Source: Clostridia bacterium UC5.1-1D10 (lineage in GTDB: Bacteria > Bacillota > Clostridia > Lachnospirales > Anaerotignaceae). Taken from it: DNA of 64,000 nt. The position numbers and the translations under genes were made by a program. A model generated the notes under the pieces. It made no database searches. It saw nothing but the letters and a program-made list of their open reading frames with translations, and was not told the origin of the DNA. Position 1 is the stretch's first letter; every line of letters starts with the position of its first letter. Below are positions 1-8,963 of the stretch, one piece after another. The stretch lies in assembly GCA_001304995.1 (NCBI GenBank), contig BBZU01000003.1, forward strand, positions 124,001 to 188,000, in the 5' to 3' direction.

Positions 1-3
1 CAT
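1..3 (-). CDS. Start codon of a gene that runs off the left edge
   Basis: An ATG on the minus strand sits at the very edge of the window, preceded by a good ribosome site (GGAGGAG, bases 8-14). It follows the stop of the YkvI-like gene by 30 bases, so it is probably the next gene of that operon. Nothing of the protein is visible. Confidence 0.5.
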
Positions 4-33
4 AATGCTCCTCCTCTCAGTCTATTTTCCCGC

Positions 34-1109
34 TCAAGCTTCTTTTTCCTTTTTTGTCAGTACCTGCTTGACAAAAACACATATCATCAAAATCACACCA
101 ATATATCCGGTGTAAGGATATATGGTGCCTACCAAGGTGGTAAAAGGAAGCATACTCAAAATCAGCGCAGCTATAACCGTAACCACACACGTAAGATTAT
201 ATTTTTTTGTTCTTTCTTCTCCGGCTTTTCTGCATACCATCCAAAGCATGGGAACAGCTGTTGAAAAAATCTCCATCAACACAATGATCGCAAAAATGCC
301 TGCTAAAACAGGATGAAGTTGTTCTGCTAAAATCAGGGTTGGAATTTCCTGATCATACACTGCACCGATATTAGACAGCAGTCCAAGATTCATGACCAGA
401 ATTGCCAATACCAAGAAGAAACCACCGAAAACACCTCCTGAAACAGCTGTTTTCGTATTTTTCGCTGATTGCGAAAGCTGAAGCAAAAATGGAATGACTA
501 AGATTGCCATATAACCTGTATACAACGCTCCAGAAAAAGCCCAATTGGAGCAAGAAGCCGAAACCTCAATCCCCTGAAGCACTTCATTGACTTGCATCAG
601 TCCGTCTGCATTCAGGAAAATGGCTCCTAATCCAATGACAATAGAAAATACAATAATGACAGGCCCGATCAATCCAATAATATCAACCAATTTGTTTAGT
701 CCCAGCATAACTGTACCAAGGCAAAGTACAGCCATCAGAATTCGCCCGATAACATTAGGAATGCCAAAATACTGATTCAAAGACGCGCCAGCACCACCGA
801 TCATAATAGAAAAACAACCGAACAGAAAAAAGTAAACAAAACATTCAAAACGTGGCAGCAAACATTCCCACAATAATATCTCCATACTTCTGTGTCGGTC
901 TTAAAGCATAATTTTCTGCCATCCCGCATCATAGTTGCGCCTAGCCAAACAAACAATACCATTGATATAATGACCGCACCTATACTTTTCCAGCCAAACG
1001 CAGAAAAGAACTGCATGATCTCCTGCCCTGTCGCATATCCTGAGCCAATGCAAAAGGCAATATACGCTCCACCTAATTTCATAATGTCCAGAATAGACTT
1101 TTCTTTCAT
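34..1109 (-). CDS. YkvI-like polytopic membrane protein, interrupted by a single-base frameshift
   Basis: Two overlapping reading frames together encode about 358 residues of a hydrophobic protein with roughly ten membrane segments. The N-terminal part has the motif GSGYATGQEIMQFFSAFG, typical of the YkvI family (APC-superfamily fold, substrate unknown). The frames join at a run of six T on the coding strand (bases 826-831); adding one T restores FTFF-LFGCFS. Everything after the join is well conserved in appearance, so a homopolymer error is likely, though a real mutation is possible. The gene has its own promoter (1180-1208) with a palindrome at the start site, and it faces away from a XRE-cupin regulator gene, which may control it. 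Transport of an organic solute is an inference from the fold only. Confidence 0.75.
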
Positions 1110-1154
1110 TTCAGGTCACCCCCGACAAATCCTCTTTCACTCTCTTTTGTATTC

Positions 1155-1172
1155 AATTAAATTAATTTAATT
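1155..1172. promoter_or_regulatory. 18-bp perfect palindrome at the transcription start, probable operator
   Basis: The half sites AATTAAAT and ATTTAATT are separated by TA and lie just downstream of the -10 box of the YkvI-like gene. The same half sites recur upstream in everted order at 1221-1228 and 1235-1242, flanking the -35 side of the promoter. The nearby XRE-cupin protein is the obvious candidate binder; this is inference. Confidence 0.55.
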
Positions 1173-1179
1173 TGGCTAT

Positions 1180-1208
1180 ATTATATATACATATTAATTT
1201 CAAGTCAA
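1180..1208 (-). promoter_or_regulatory. Sigma-A type promoter of the YkvI-like gene
   Basis: On the minus strand TTGACT (1203-1208) and TATAAT (1180-1185) are separated by exactly 17 bases, about 70 bases before the start codon. Confidence 0.75.
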
Positions 1209-1248
1209 TAGTATATCTAAATTTAATTTATTATAATTAAATAAAATA

Positions 1249-1273
1249 GGCTGGCAAAATCTATTTGCCAGCC
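1249..1273. terminator. Hairpin terminator without an obvious gene
   Basis: GGCTGGCAAA pairs perfectly with TTTGCCAGCC across a five-base loop; flanks are T-rich in both directions. No gene ends here on either strand, so it may isolate the two divergent promoters or be left from a lost gene. Confidence 0.6.
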
Positions 1274-1671
1274 TTCGCTTTCTTCTCTTATTTTCCTAAT
1301 AATCGTTATGACTCCTTTTTCAAAAAGCATCATCATTTTAGAATCCAAGTATAAAAACAACTTCCATTGGTACCGACAAAGTCACCCATACCTAGTCCGT
1401 TTCTATACATTTTCAAGAGAGCCTTCCCTCAAAAGCAATATATTTTTAATTGTTAAGTCATTATAAATTTAATGAATTATAGTTTAACTGCATTATATTC
1501 CTGCACAACCATATCGTCAATCACTTTATAGAAATAACACCAGAACTTCTTTTCACAAGATGCAGAATACTGGCATTTGATATGCACATCATTTTTTTCA
1601 GGCCGCAAATCTTTTTTGCGCCAGAGCCAAAAAGCACTCTACACAAAAACCTCTTATCATACAAACTTTAT
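1274..1671. other. Non-coding stretch, nothing recognised
   Basis: About 400 A+T-rich bases between the hairpin and the XRE-cupin promoter. I see no gene-like frame with a ribosome site and no clear RNA structure. Confidence 0.5.
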
Positions 1672-1700
1672 TTTACAATCCTTCTGGTTAATAGTATAAT
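1672..1700 (+). promoter_or_regulatory. Promoter of the XRE-cupin gene
   Basis: TTTACA (1672-1677) and TATAAT (1695-1700) with a 17-base spacer, 35 bases ahead of the start codon. Confidence 0.7.
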
Positions 1701-1734
1701 AGAACAGAAGCACAAGAAAGAGAGGATAACTGAA

Positions 1735-2293
1735 ATGATCGGCGAAAAAATAAAAAGCTGCACGAATAGAAAAAGGACTTACAGCAAAAGAGCTGGCCAT
1801 AAAATCAGAGGTCACTCCAGGATATATTTCACAAATTGAACGAGAATTAATCAGCCCTTCTCTTTCTGTCTTGATGCGGATTGCAAAAGTACTGGAAATC
1901 CCCATAGTATCTCTGTTTTCTCAGGAAGAACAAGAGCAGGTTACTGTAATTAAAAAAGACAATCGCACAAAAATCCGATTTGCTGATATCAATATGGAGT
2001 ATCAATTTGTAACACCATTCAGCAGAACAAAAAACACCTGCACACAAATGGAAATCATCTGTTTTTGTTTGGGCCCCAAAAGCTGGGGCAGTTCCAAAGT
2101 GCAGTTCCACGAAGAAGCAGCGGAATGTGTACTTGTTACAAAGGGAACTTTAGAATATCACATCAATGATACTGTGCATGTTCTGCATGAAGGAGACAGC
2201 ATTTATCTTCCACCCAAAACCTATCACCAGTTATACAACCCAACCGATGATGATACGGAAGCAATCGGTGTCATTTCACCAGCAGAATATTAA
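1735..2293 (+). CDS. XRE-family regulator with C-terminal cupin domain, frameshifted near the start
   Basis: The start ATG follows a GAGAGG site. The first seven codons read MIGEKIK, then one surplus A in the A-rich stretch 1743-1756 moves the frame; removing it gives ARIEKGLTAKELAIKSEVTP, a standard helix-turn-helix (residues about 8-60). The rest contains a cupin domain (about 110-175) with the histidine-bearing turn QFHEEAAECVLVTKG and the second motif GDSIYLPPKTYHQ. Total about 186 residues, normal for this family, which senses small metabolites through the cupin. It lies divergent from the YkvI-like membrane gene and is the likely local regulator. The indel is in a homopolymer and may be a sequencing error. 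Confidence 0.8.
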
Positions 2294-2339
2294 ACGACCC
2301 AATAAAACATATTGCTGGTGCTTTGATGAAGAATTCAAT

Positions 2340-2380
2340 AAGGGCAGAATCTGTTAAAACCAGATTCTGCCCTTATTTGC
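2340..2380 (+). terminator. Terminator after the XRE-cupin gene
   Basis: A 14-base perfect stem (2340-2353 with 2361-2374), seven-base loop, followed by ATTT. Confidence 0.75.
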
Positions 2381-2447
2381 ATAATTACTTCTAATACAAC
2401 CAATTTTTCGTTATGTTACTGACTCGTAAAATTTTCTCTTTTCCATA

Positions 2448-2485
2448 AAAAAGCCGGAACTGTTCAAAACATGTTCCGGCTTTTT
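2448..2485 (-). terminator. Terminator after the cyclophilin gene
   Basis: AAAAAGCCGGAAC (2448-2460) pairs with GTTCCGGCTTTTT (2473-2485). The T/A tracts are built into the stem, so it can work in both directions between the converging genes. Confidence 0.75.
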
Positions 2486-2493
2486 GATACAAA

Positions 2494-3015
2494 TTACATT
2501 TTTTCAGGTTCGGGATATGTTTCACCAAATGTTTCCACAGTTACTTTTTCCATTACCTGATCTTCCAGAGGTCTGTCACCGCGGCTTGTTTTTGTTTCTG
2601 CAATGCGATTTACTACATCCATACCTTCAATGACTTTACCGAAAGCTGCATACTGACCATCCAGATGAGGTGCGTTTTCATGCATGATGAAGAACTGAGA
2701 ACCTGCACTGTTGGGATGCATTGCGCGTGCCATGGACAGTACGCCTGCGGTATGTTTCAGGTCGTTTTTCATGCCATTGTAAGCAAATTCACCGCGAATG
2801 GTGTAGCCAGGGCCACCCATGCCAGTGCCGTCGGGGCAGCCGCCCTGAATCATGAAGCCTCTGATAACACGATGGAAAATCAGACCATCATAGAAGTTGT
2901 GGTTTACCAGAGAGATAAAGTTGTTTACTGTGTTAGGCGCGATTTCGGGATACAGTTCCGCTTTGATCACACCGCCGTCTTTCATCTGAAATGTTACAAC
3001 AGGATTTTTTGCCAT
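2494..3015 (-). CDS. ppiB: Cyclophilin-type peptidyl-prolyl cis-trans isomerase
   Basis: A 173-residue single-domain cyclophilin, the usual size of bacterial cytoplasmic PpiB. Visible family motifs are [13 protein letters not shown] with the catalytic Arg, GSQFFIM, and the closing [11 protein letters not shown]. No signal peptide is present, so it acts in the cytoplasm on proline bonds during folding. The start ATG is preceded by AGAAGGAAA. It lies 48 bases after the metallophosphoesterase gene on the same strand and shares its transcript or has a weak promoter of its own; the gene ends at a strong hairpin. Confidence 0.92.
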   Translation of the reverse strand: MAKNPVVTFQMKDGGVIKAELYPEIAPNTVNNFISLVNHNFYDGLIFHRVIRGFMIQGGCPDGTGMGGPGYTIRGEFAYNGMKNDLKHTAGVLSMARAMHPNSAGSQFFIMHENAPHLDGQYAAFGKVIEGMDVVNRIAETKTSRGDRPLEDQVMEKVTVETFGETYPEPEKM

Positions 3016-3063
3016 GTCATTTTCCTTCTTTCTTATAAATTGATAGAATCATTTAACAGTATA

Positions 3064-3915
3064 TCATACCGTTGTGGTTTCTGTATAGTCTGTTTCCCCT
3101 TTATGATACAGAGTGATCACAACCAATTCCGGACGGTTGAAGATACGGAAAGGGAATGTGCTGTTGCCTAAGCCGCGGCTGACCGCCATGGAAGTTTTCC
3201 CTGCCCGATGCATACCTTCTGTGTACTTGGGGAAAAAGCCCTGGTTCGGTGCAAATAAGCCGCCGATAAACGGCAGACGAATCTGTCCGCCATGGGCATG
3301 ACCGCAGCATACCAGCGGAATTTCCCTTTCCACATAGTCCGCAAAAAGCTCCGGACGATGGCACAAAAGCAATTTGAAATCGTCCTCATGACCTTTGCAC
3401 ATCATTTCCAGAATTTTATCATAATGAGGATTTACTCTTTTATCTGCCAATCCCAGCAGTGTGATGGTATCGCCGTCCCTTTCCAGAATGCTCTTGCCGT
3501 TGTCCAGCACCTTCACCCCTTCTGCTGTCAGAAGTTCCACCAAATCTTCATAATACCCGGACTGGTGCTCATGATTGCCGGAAACATAATAGACCGGTGC
3601 CAGTTTCACAATACCGCGGATCAAGTCCATTGCCGCATCCAGATCTGTTCTGTTCCGATCAATAAGATCCCCTGTAATGACGATGAGATCCGGTGCAGTA
3701 CACTCTGCTTTATAGATGAGTCGCTCCTGATTTCTGCCGAACATTTTGTTCTGCAAATCAGAAATATGCAGAATCTTGTATCCATGAAATGCTTTTGGCA
3801 CCATGGTGGTGCAAGTCATTTGTGTTACTGTTAGTGCATTGTCCTGCCAATATAAAAACGCACCTGCCGCCAAACCTGCCAGCAGCAGTTTTTTGCCATT
3901 GTTTTTCAATGTCAT
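3064..3915 (-). CDS. Membrane-anchored metallophosphoesterase, YkuE/YaeI-like
   Basis: About 283 residues with an N-terminal hydrophobic anchor (residues 8-24), then the calcineurin-like motifs: HISDLQ, GDLIDR, GNHEH and CGHAHGGQIRLP. These place it with the YkuE/YaeI group of two-metal phosphoesterases acting outside the membrane; the natural substrate is not known. One oddity is that the first motif, normally D-x-H, reads D-L-Q here, so a usual metal-binding His is replaced by Gln. The start is uncertain between GTG at 3918 and ATG at 3915, since the ribosome site is weak. Confidence 0.85.
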   Translation of the reverse strand: MTLKNNGKKLLLAGLAAGAFLYWQDNALTVTQMTCTTMVPKAFHGYKILHISDLQNKMFGRNQERLIYKAECTAPDLIVITGDLIDRNRTDLDAAMDLIRGIVKLAPVYYVSGNHEHQSGYYEDLVELLTAEGVKVLDNGKSILERDGDTITLLGLADKRVNPHYDKILEMMCKGHEDDFKLLLCHRPELFADYVEREIPLVCCGHAHGGQIRLPFIGGLFAPNQGFFPKYTEGMHRAGKTSMAVSRGLGNSTFPFRIFNRPELVVITLYHKGETDYTETTTV

Positions 3916-4060
3916 CACCTATTCTTTCTCTTGTGATTTGCCAATGCTCATACTACTATTATAAATGGAAGTGCCCTGTAAGACAATGAAAGTTTTTTAA
4001 GTTTCCCCTCTCTTTTCTTTCTATGTTATAATAAAGTAAAAATCAAAGGAGGTGTTTCCC

Positions 4061-5300
4061 ATGAGCAGAATCATATTTCATATCGATGTCAACAGTGCTT
4101 TTTTGAGCTGGTCTGCCGTCCAGCGGCTCAAAGACGGCGAAACCGTTGACCTGCGGGAAATCCCCTCTGCCGTAGCAGGTGACGGACAAAGCCGCCGAGG
4201 CATCATTCTTGCCAAAAGCACTCCCGCCAAAAAATATGGCATCCAGACTGGGGAACCCACAGGCATGGCACTGCAAAAATGTCCGGAGCTTGTCTGTATC
4301 CCTCCTGATTTTCCATTATATTCCCGTTCCTCAGAAAAAAATGTTTCAACTTTTAGGAGAATATTCAGACCGCATCGAACAATTCAGCATTGACGAAGGT
4401 TTTTTGGAATATACAGGCATGGAAGCCCTCTTTGGGCCACCCCTGGAAGCCGCCAAAACTATCCAACAGCGCATCTTTACAGAACTTGGCTTTACAGTCA
4501 ACATCGGCATCAGCTGCAATAAGCTGCTGGCAAAGATGGCAGGAGAATTGGAAAAACCCAATAAGATCATTACGCTCTTTCCTGATGAGCTGGAGAAAAA
4601 GTTATGGCCCCTGCCCGTTTCCGAGCTATTCATGGTAGGCAGACGCACAGCGCCAAAACTGCGAAAAATGGGTATCCGCACCATTGGCGATCTGGCAAAA
4701 TATCCCACAGATCTGCTGGTGCTGGAATTTAAGAGTTTCGGCATGACCTTACACGCTTTTGCCAACGGTATGGACGACAGCCCCGTGGCGGCAGCAACAG
4801 AAGTACACGAAATAAAAAGCATCGGCAACAGCACCACCATTGCCTATGACGTAACAGACCGGGAAACCGCCCACAGAATCCTCCTGGCCCTTGCGGAAAC
4901 CGTTGCCCTTCGTTTGCGAGGCAGCAAACTTTGCGCCCAGGAAATCGCTGTCACACTGAAAACATCCGATTTTCAGGTTTATTCTCATCAAAAACAACTG
5001 CTCAACGCCATCGACTGCACCAATGCCGTCTATGAAACTGCCATCGAAGTTTTCGACCATGCTTGGAAAGGCGAACCCCTGCGGCTCTTAGGCATTCGCG
5101 CAGGCAAACTCTGCGATGAGGGCTGTGTGCAGCTTTCCCTGCTGGAACCAGACTGGAGCAAGCAGAAAAAAGCGGACGCTGCCATGGATCAGATTCGCAT
5201 GAAATACGGAAAGGACACTGTGAAACGCTCCACATTCGCAGGCAGCGAGGAAAAAGCCTACGAAGGCGGTAAGTTGAAAATCAATAATCGCATATTATAA
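4061..5300 (+). CDS. dinB: DNA polymerase IV (Y family), interrupted by one surplus A
   Basis: The gene starts after a strong AAAGGAGGTG site. Frame one encodes the N-terminal palm motif IIFHIDVNSAFLSW; a run of seven A (4335-4341) then changes the frame, and frame two continues with KMFQLLGEYSDRIEQFSIDE, holding the catalytic SIDE acidic pair, the helix-hairpin-helix thumb (VGRRTAPKLRKMGIRTIGDL) and the little-finger domain. Joined length is about 412 residues, normal for Pol IV, a lesion-bypass polymerase. The join is perfect if one A is removed, so the break is probably a sequencing error; if real, the strain lacks Pol IV. The gene is alone between terminators. Confidence 0.88.
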
Positions 5301-5307
5301 AGCAAAA

Positions 5308-5360
5308 ACAGGGAGGCACAAAATCCATCTCTTGAGATTTTGTACTTCCCTGTTCTTTTT
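5308..5360. terminator. Bidirectional terminator between dinB and the RNA methyltransferase
   Basis: AACAGGGA-GCACAAAATC and its imperfect complement (to 5354) form a long stem with A-rich left and T-rich right flanks, serving both converging genes. Confidence 0.75.
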
Positions 5361-6156
5361 AATTCTGTCTTGGAATGAGCCGCTGGCGCACCACTTCATA
5401 AAGGAGCACTGCCGCTGCCACAGAGGCATTCAGTGATTCTGCCTGTCCGGGCATGGGGATTTTCACATAACTGTCACAAAGGGCTGCCGCTTCTTCTGAC
5501 AGTCCTCTGGCTTCATTGCCAATGAGGAAGGCGCATGCACGCCGCAGATTCAGACTATAAGGATACTGTCTGCCCTGTAAGTGGGCTGCATAAAGAGGAA
5601 TGCCCTTTTCCCGCAATTTGGTTGCCATTTCATCCAGAGAAACGTTCTGGAATACGGGAATGTGGAACACAGAACCCATGGTTGCCCGCAGTGTTTTGGG
5701 GTTATACAAGTCTACACTGCCTTTGGAAAGGAAAATCGCATCCACCGCACAGGCGTCGGCGGTACGGATGACCGTCCCCAGATTGCCGGGGTCGTTCATT
5801 TCTTCTGCCATAAGGAAAAAGGCGTTTTTCTTTTCCAACATCTCTGCAAGGTCATATTCTTTTCTGCCGCAAATTGCCATAATGCCCTGGGGATTTTCCG
5901 TTTCTGCTGCGTCTGCAAATAAGTGATCTGTCAGAACATATACTTCCGCCCGTTTCTCCAGCTCTGTAATGTCGTGTTCTGCTGCGTAAGATGCGGACAC
6001 CACATAGCATTCCACAGGCCAGTCCTTTGGAATTTCTCCCACAAAACGAATGCCTTCTGCCACAAAAACCTGTTCTTTTTCTCTATTTTTACGCAGTTTC
6101 AAGCCATGAAGCCGTTTCACCAGCCGATTCTGCGCGCTTTCGATATATTTTGCCAT
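5359..6156 (-). CDS. SpoU/TrmH-family RNA 2'-O-methyltransferase
   Basis: 265 residues. An N-terminal RNA-binding region (about 1-100, with the motif FVAEGIRFVGEIP of the substrate-binding domain) precedes the SPOUT catalytic domain: motif 1 NDPGNLGTVIRTADA, motif 2 LIGNEARGLS, motif 3 AESLNASVAAAVLLYE, which binds S-adenosylmethionine in a trefoil knot. This arrangement matches the TsnR/RlmB/YsgA group that methylates rRNA ribose; the exact base is not predictable from sequence alone. The start ATG has a GGAGAAG site. It converges on dinB. Confidence 0.9.
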   Translation of the reverse strand: MAKYIESAQNRLVKRLHGLKLRKNREKEQVFVAEGIRFVGEIPKDWPVECYVVSASYAAEHDITELEKRAEVYVLTDHLFADAAETENPQGIMAICGRKEYDLAEMLEKKNAFFLMAEEMNDPGNLGTVIRTADACAVDAIFLSKGSVDLYNPKTLRATMGSVFHIPVFQNVSLDEMATKLREKGIPLYAAHLQGRQYPYSLNLRRACAFLIGNEARGLSEEAAALCDSYVKIPMPGQAESLNASVAAAVLLYEVVRQRLIPRQN

Positions 6157-6333
6157 ACTTCTTCTCCTTACTTCAAAACCTCAGTATCTCTATGATAAAC
6201 CAGCACCTTCGGCTTTTGCAAGAAAAACAGATGACTTTTGGAAAAAAATAAAAAAAGCTATGCCTGTTTTCCTCTTTGTGCTAAAATAAAACTGTTTACA
6301 AAAGAATTTACATCTGGAAAGGAGTCTTGTTCC

Positions 6334-6972
6334 ATGGCTACACCAAAGGAATTACGCAATGAATTATTAGGCAAAACACTGGTTGAAAATCTGGAAAAAC
6401 GTCACTTTGAAGCATATTACTGTCCCACAGCGGCAGAAGCGCTGGAAAAAGCGGTATCTCTGATCCCCGAAAAAAGCTCCGTATCCTGGGGTGGTTCCAC
6501 AACCATTCGTGAAATGGGTCTGACAAAAGCCCTCCATGAAGGCGATTACGAAGTCATCGACCGCGATCTGGGCAAAAACCCCGCTGAAATTGCTGAACTG
6601 CATCGGAAAGGCCTGTTGGTGGACTACTACCTGACCAGCACAAATGCTATTTCCGAAGATGGTATCATGGTCAACATCGACGGCACAGGCAACCGTGTTG
6701 CTGCCATCTGCTTTGGCCCCAAAAACGTCATCGTCATCTGCGGCATGAATAAAGTTGCCAAAGACGTAGACGCTGCCGTAAAACGTATCCGCGGTTATGC
6801 CGCACCTGTCAACAGCATGCGTTTTATGGGCAAAACACCCTGCGCGACCACAGGCAGATGCCACAACTGCACTTCCGAAGAATGTATCTGCAATGAAATC
6901 CTCATCACACGCCTTTGCCGCCCCGCTAAGAGAATCAAAGTGATTCTGGTAGGCGAAGACATGGGCTTCTGA
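6334..6972 (+). CDS. LUD-domain protein (lactate-utilisation type)
   Basis: 212 residues starting at an ATG with a GGAAAGGAG site. The LUD fold is recognisable from SWGGSTTIREMG, VDYYLTSTNAISEDG and FGPKNVIVICG. The C-terminal segment carries a cysteine cluster (C-ATTGR-CHNC-TSEE-CIC), which suggests an iron-sulfur or other metal site, as seen in the stand-alone Clostridia members. LUD proteins with partners oxidise L-lactate, but no LutA/LutB partner is adjacent, so the specific role here is unknown. The upstream extended -10 (TGCTAAAAT, to 6287) resembles the one before the HAD gene at 15,335. Confidence 0.85.
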   Translation: MATPKELRNELLGKTLVENLEKRHFEAYYCPTAAEALEKAVSLIPEKSSVSWGGSTTIREMGLTKALHEGDYEVIDRDLGKNPAEIAELHRKGLLVDYYLTSTNAISEDGIMVNIDGTGNRVAAICFGPKNVIVICGMNKVAKDVDAAVKRIRGYAAPVNSMRFMGKTPCATTGRCHNCTSEECICNEILITRLCRPAKRIKVILVGEDMGF

Positions 6973-7020
6973 TTTTTCCATAAAAATAACGGAAATCTTC
7001 TTTTATGACAAAGCAGGCTC

Positions 7021-7066
7021 CCCTTAAGAAAACACTGGTTTTCCTTTTTCTTGGTTTCTTAAGGGA
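7021..7066. other. Inverted repeat in the intergenic region after the LUD gene
   Basis: CCCTTAAGAAA (7021-7031) pairs exactly with TTTCTTAAGGG (7056-7066) over a 24-base T-rich loop that itself holds AAAAC/GTTTT. Role unknown. Confidence 0.5.
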
Positions 7067-7122
7067 AATTGCGACGACTGTCTTCAGAAAAAAAATATCA
7101 AATAAAATCTTATAAAAATAAG

Positions 7123-7170
7123 CAAGCTGAACTCCTCTATGAACATAAGGATTTCAGCTTGTTTTGTTTT
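7123..7170. terminator. Terminator between LUD gene and hydrolase
   Basis: CAAGCTGAACTCC pairs with GGATTTCAGCTTG (one mismatch pair) and is followed by GTTTTGTTTT; the other side is A-rich, so it is probably bidirectional. Confidence 0.7.
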
Positions 7171-7206
7171 CTTATGAAGAAGTCCCCTAAGGAGATTTCC
7201 GTTTTT

Positions 7207-7983
7207 TTAACTGCGCAAAATCTGTTCCAAAACCTGATAGAACCGTTCTTCCGCAAATTTTTCGTCAAAAGGTGCATGTCCGCATTTTTGCAATATCTGC
7301 AAACGATAAGGAATACACAGACTGTCCAAAGGATTGATGATGCCCTCTAAAGGATGGGGGTCATAATCTCCATGGATGATATGTATGGGACAGGCAACGG
7401 ACTGGATATACCGCATCAGATCTCCGCTGCGGCGCATGGCTATGGCCTCCGGCCAAACCCTTTCATACATTTGTCCATCCAAATGCACATAGGACGCTGC
7501 ATTAGGTTTCTGGGCATGATGGTCTGCCTTTATCATCAATTGACGCAGATCTTCCCATCCATCTTCAGAAATAGCAGCCATATGGTTCATATACCATACA
7601 AAACGTTCCTGTTCTTCTTTGGACAGGCGTTTCATTCGCCGTTCATGGATATGGCCCGCATAGATTTCTTCTAATGGTGGACATCCTACCAGAATCACCC
7701 GCTCCACCAAAAAGGGATAACAAGATGCCACTAACAAAGACAGCCATGCGCCCCAAGAATGACCAATGAGAGTGATAGGTTCTTTGATGTGAAGACCCAG
7801 CTGCCGACGCAGTTCCATAACCAATGCAATGGTAGTATATTGCGACTGTATGGGTTCCATGACGCCAAACATCTTACCCAAATGCTCCGCAACGGGCTGC
7901 ATACCACCAATATCCCCGGGGCCGCCATGGATCACTGCTGCTCTATATGGTTTTTCTCCATAAAACCGTACCACTTTCCTCAC
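7207..7983 (-). CDS. Alpha/beta hydrolase
   Basis: 258 residues with a complete hydrolase core: oxyanion-hole HGGPGD near residue 19, nucleophile elbow GHSWGAW (Ser about 74), acid residue in HGDYDPHP (about 201) and catalytic His in CGHAPF (about 235). The lid region between about 110 and 170 is Lys/Arg-rich and helical. HGGPG is typical of the proline-iminopeptidase/acyl-hydrolase side of the fold, but the substrate cannot be told. No signal peptide. It follows the DUF1667 gene by three bases and must be co-transcribed with it. Confidence 0.85.
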   Translation of the reverse strand: MRKVVRFYGEKPYRAAVIHGGPGDIGGMQPVAEHLGKMFGVMEPIQSQYTTIALVMELRRQLGLHIKEPITLIGHSWGAWLSLLVASCYPFLVERVILVGCPPLEEIYAGHIHERRMKRLSKEEQERFVWYMNHMAAISEDGWEDLRQLMIKADHHAQKPNAASYVHLDGQMYERVWPEAIAMRRSGDLMRYIQSVACPIHIIHGDYDPHPLEGIINPLDSLCIPYRLQILQKCGHAPFDEKFAEERFYQVLEQILRS

Positions 7984-7986
7984 CTC

Positions 7987-8334
7987 TTAAAACAAATTCT
8001 CCGCCGCTACAATATCCACGCCAGTATCCGCTGCATCACAAAGCACCATTTCTCCTTTGATAACAGGCGTTTCCAGCACAATGCCTTCCAGTGCCTTCAG
8101 ACAGCGCAAACGGATGGCCTGAGATACTTTCTCTCTGGAAACAACCTGCACTTCTCTGCCGTCAACCGTAGGCAAAACTGTCTGCAAATAATTCCGCAAA
8201 AGCTGTTCTGTGGCGTAGCGTCGTCCGCCGTCACAACTATTTCCCGCCAATTCTATCAATGTATCTCCATCATGTACCGCTTCCAGAAAACATCCATTTC
8301 CACAGCCGCGGCAAATCAATTGTTCTTTTTTCAT
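7987..8334 (-). CDS. DUF1667 protein
   Basis: 115 residues. The N-terminal CRGCGNGC cysteine cluster and the layout are those of DUF1667, a small protein usually found with FAD-dependent glycerol-3-phosphate or NAD(FAD) dehydrogenases in anaerobes. Here it instead sits directly upstream of an alpha/beta hydrolase. I chose the second of two close ATGs because AAAGGA lies eight bases before it. The C-terminal half (ETPVIKGEMVLCDAADTGVDIVA) is well conserved in the family. Function unknown; a redox or metal role is inferred from the cysteines. Confidence 0.8.
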   Translation of the reverse strand: MKKEQLICRGCGNGCFLEAVHDGDTLIELAGNSCDGGRRYATEQLLRNYLQTVLPTVDGREVQVVSREKVSQAIRLRCLKALEGIVLETPVIKGEMVLCDAADTGVDIVAAENLF

Positions 8335-8417
8335 AAGCATGTTCCTTTCTGTCAAAAGTCTTTTGACGTACTCATTATACTTATCTTCCCTCCATTCGTA
8401 AAGTCCCATTCCATCTC

Positions 8418-8445
8418 TTGTGAAAAACTGCCGCTATCATATAAT
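8418..8445 (+). promoter_or_regulatory. Promoter of the GNAT-UPF0178 operon
   Basis: TTGTGA (8418-8423), 16-base spacer, TATAAT (8440-8445), 32 bases before the GNAT start; divergent from the DUF1667 operon. Confidence 0.65.
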
Positions 8446-8477
8446 AAAGAAAAATCGTTTTCAAAGGAGTTGTTCCC

Positions 8478-8963
8478 ATGAAAATTACAGATGGTTTTAC
8501 ATATTTGACAGAAGTCAAAAATTTGATTCAAGCATATACCGACAGTCTGGGGCGAGATTTATCTTTTCAAAATCTCAACGCAGAACTGGCAGACCTTCAG
8601 AAAAAATATGGCTTTCCCGCAGGCAGGCTTCTGGCAGCGGTTGCGGATGATGGTGACGTTGTGGGCTGCGTAGCTTACTGCCGCCATTCCCCTTCCCGCT
8701 GTGAAATGAAGCGGTTGTATGCGCTGCCTGATTATCGCAAAGAATGCGTAGGACAGGCTTTGCTGACAGAAATCGTAAATCTGGCAGCAGCAGATGGATA
8801 TGAAGAAATGGTTCTGGATACCCTCTTGCCTATGGAAAGTGCCATCCGCCTGTACCGCAGAAACGGATTTGAAGAAATTTCTGCCTATTACGAAAATCCC
8901 ATGGATGATGTGCTCTATTTCCGGCGCGCACTGACATCTCCACAGAAAGGAGAAGAAAAATGA
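8478..8963 (+). CDS. GNAT-family N-acetyltransferase
   Basis: 161 residues after an AAAGGAG site. The acetyl-CoA loop is recognisable as RLYALPDYRKECVGQALL (motif A), followed by the beta-5/alpha-4 segment GYEEMVLDTLLPMESAIRLY and the RRNGFEE turn typical of small-molecule acetyltransferases. The glycine-rich pyrophosphate loop is somewhat degenerate (R-K-E-C-V-G-Q rather than Q-x-x-G-x-G). Substrate unknown. The stop codon overlaps the ATG of the next gene (ATGA), so the two are translationally coupled. Confidence 0.88.
   Translation: MKITDGFTYLTEVKNLIQAYTDSLGRDLSFQNLNAELADLQKKYGFPAGRLLAAVADDGDVVGCVAYCRHSPSRCEMKRLYALPDYRKECVGQALLTEIVNLAAADGYEEMVLDTLLPMESAIRLYRRNGFEEISAYYENPMDDVLYFRRALTSPQKGEEK

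Noticed and set aside
4335-4341. Programmed frameshifting in dinB and other broken host genes
   Set aside because: The sites are simple A runs without the required codon phase or a conserved overlap, and occur in unrelated genes that are not known to use frameshifting. Sequencing error explains them better. Only the tail chaperone site has the canonical heptamer and biological precedent.
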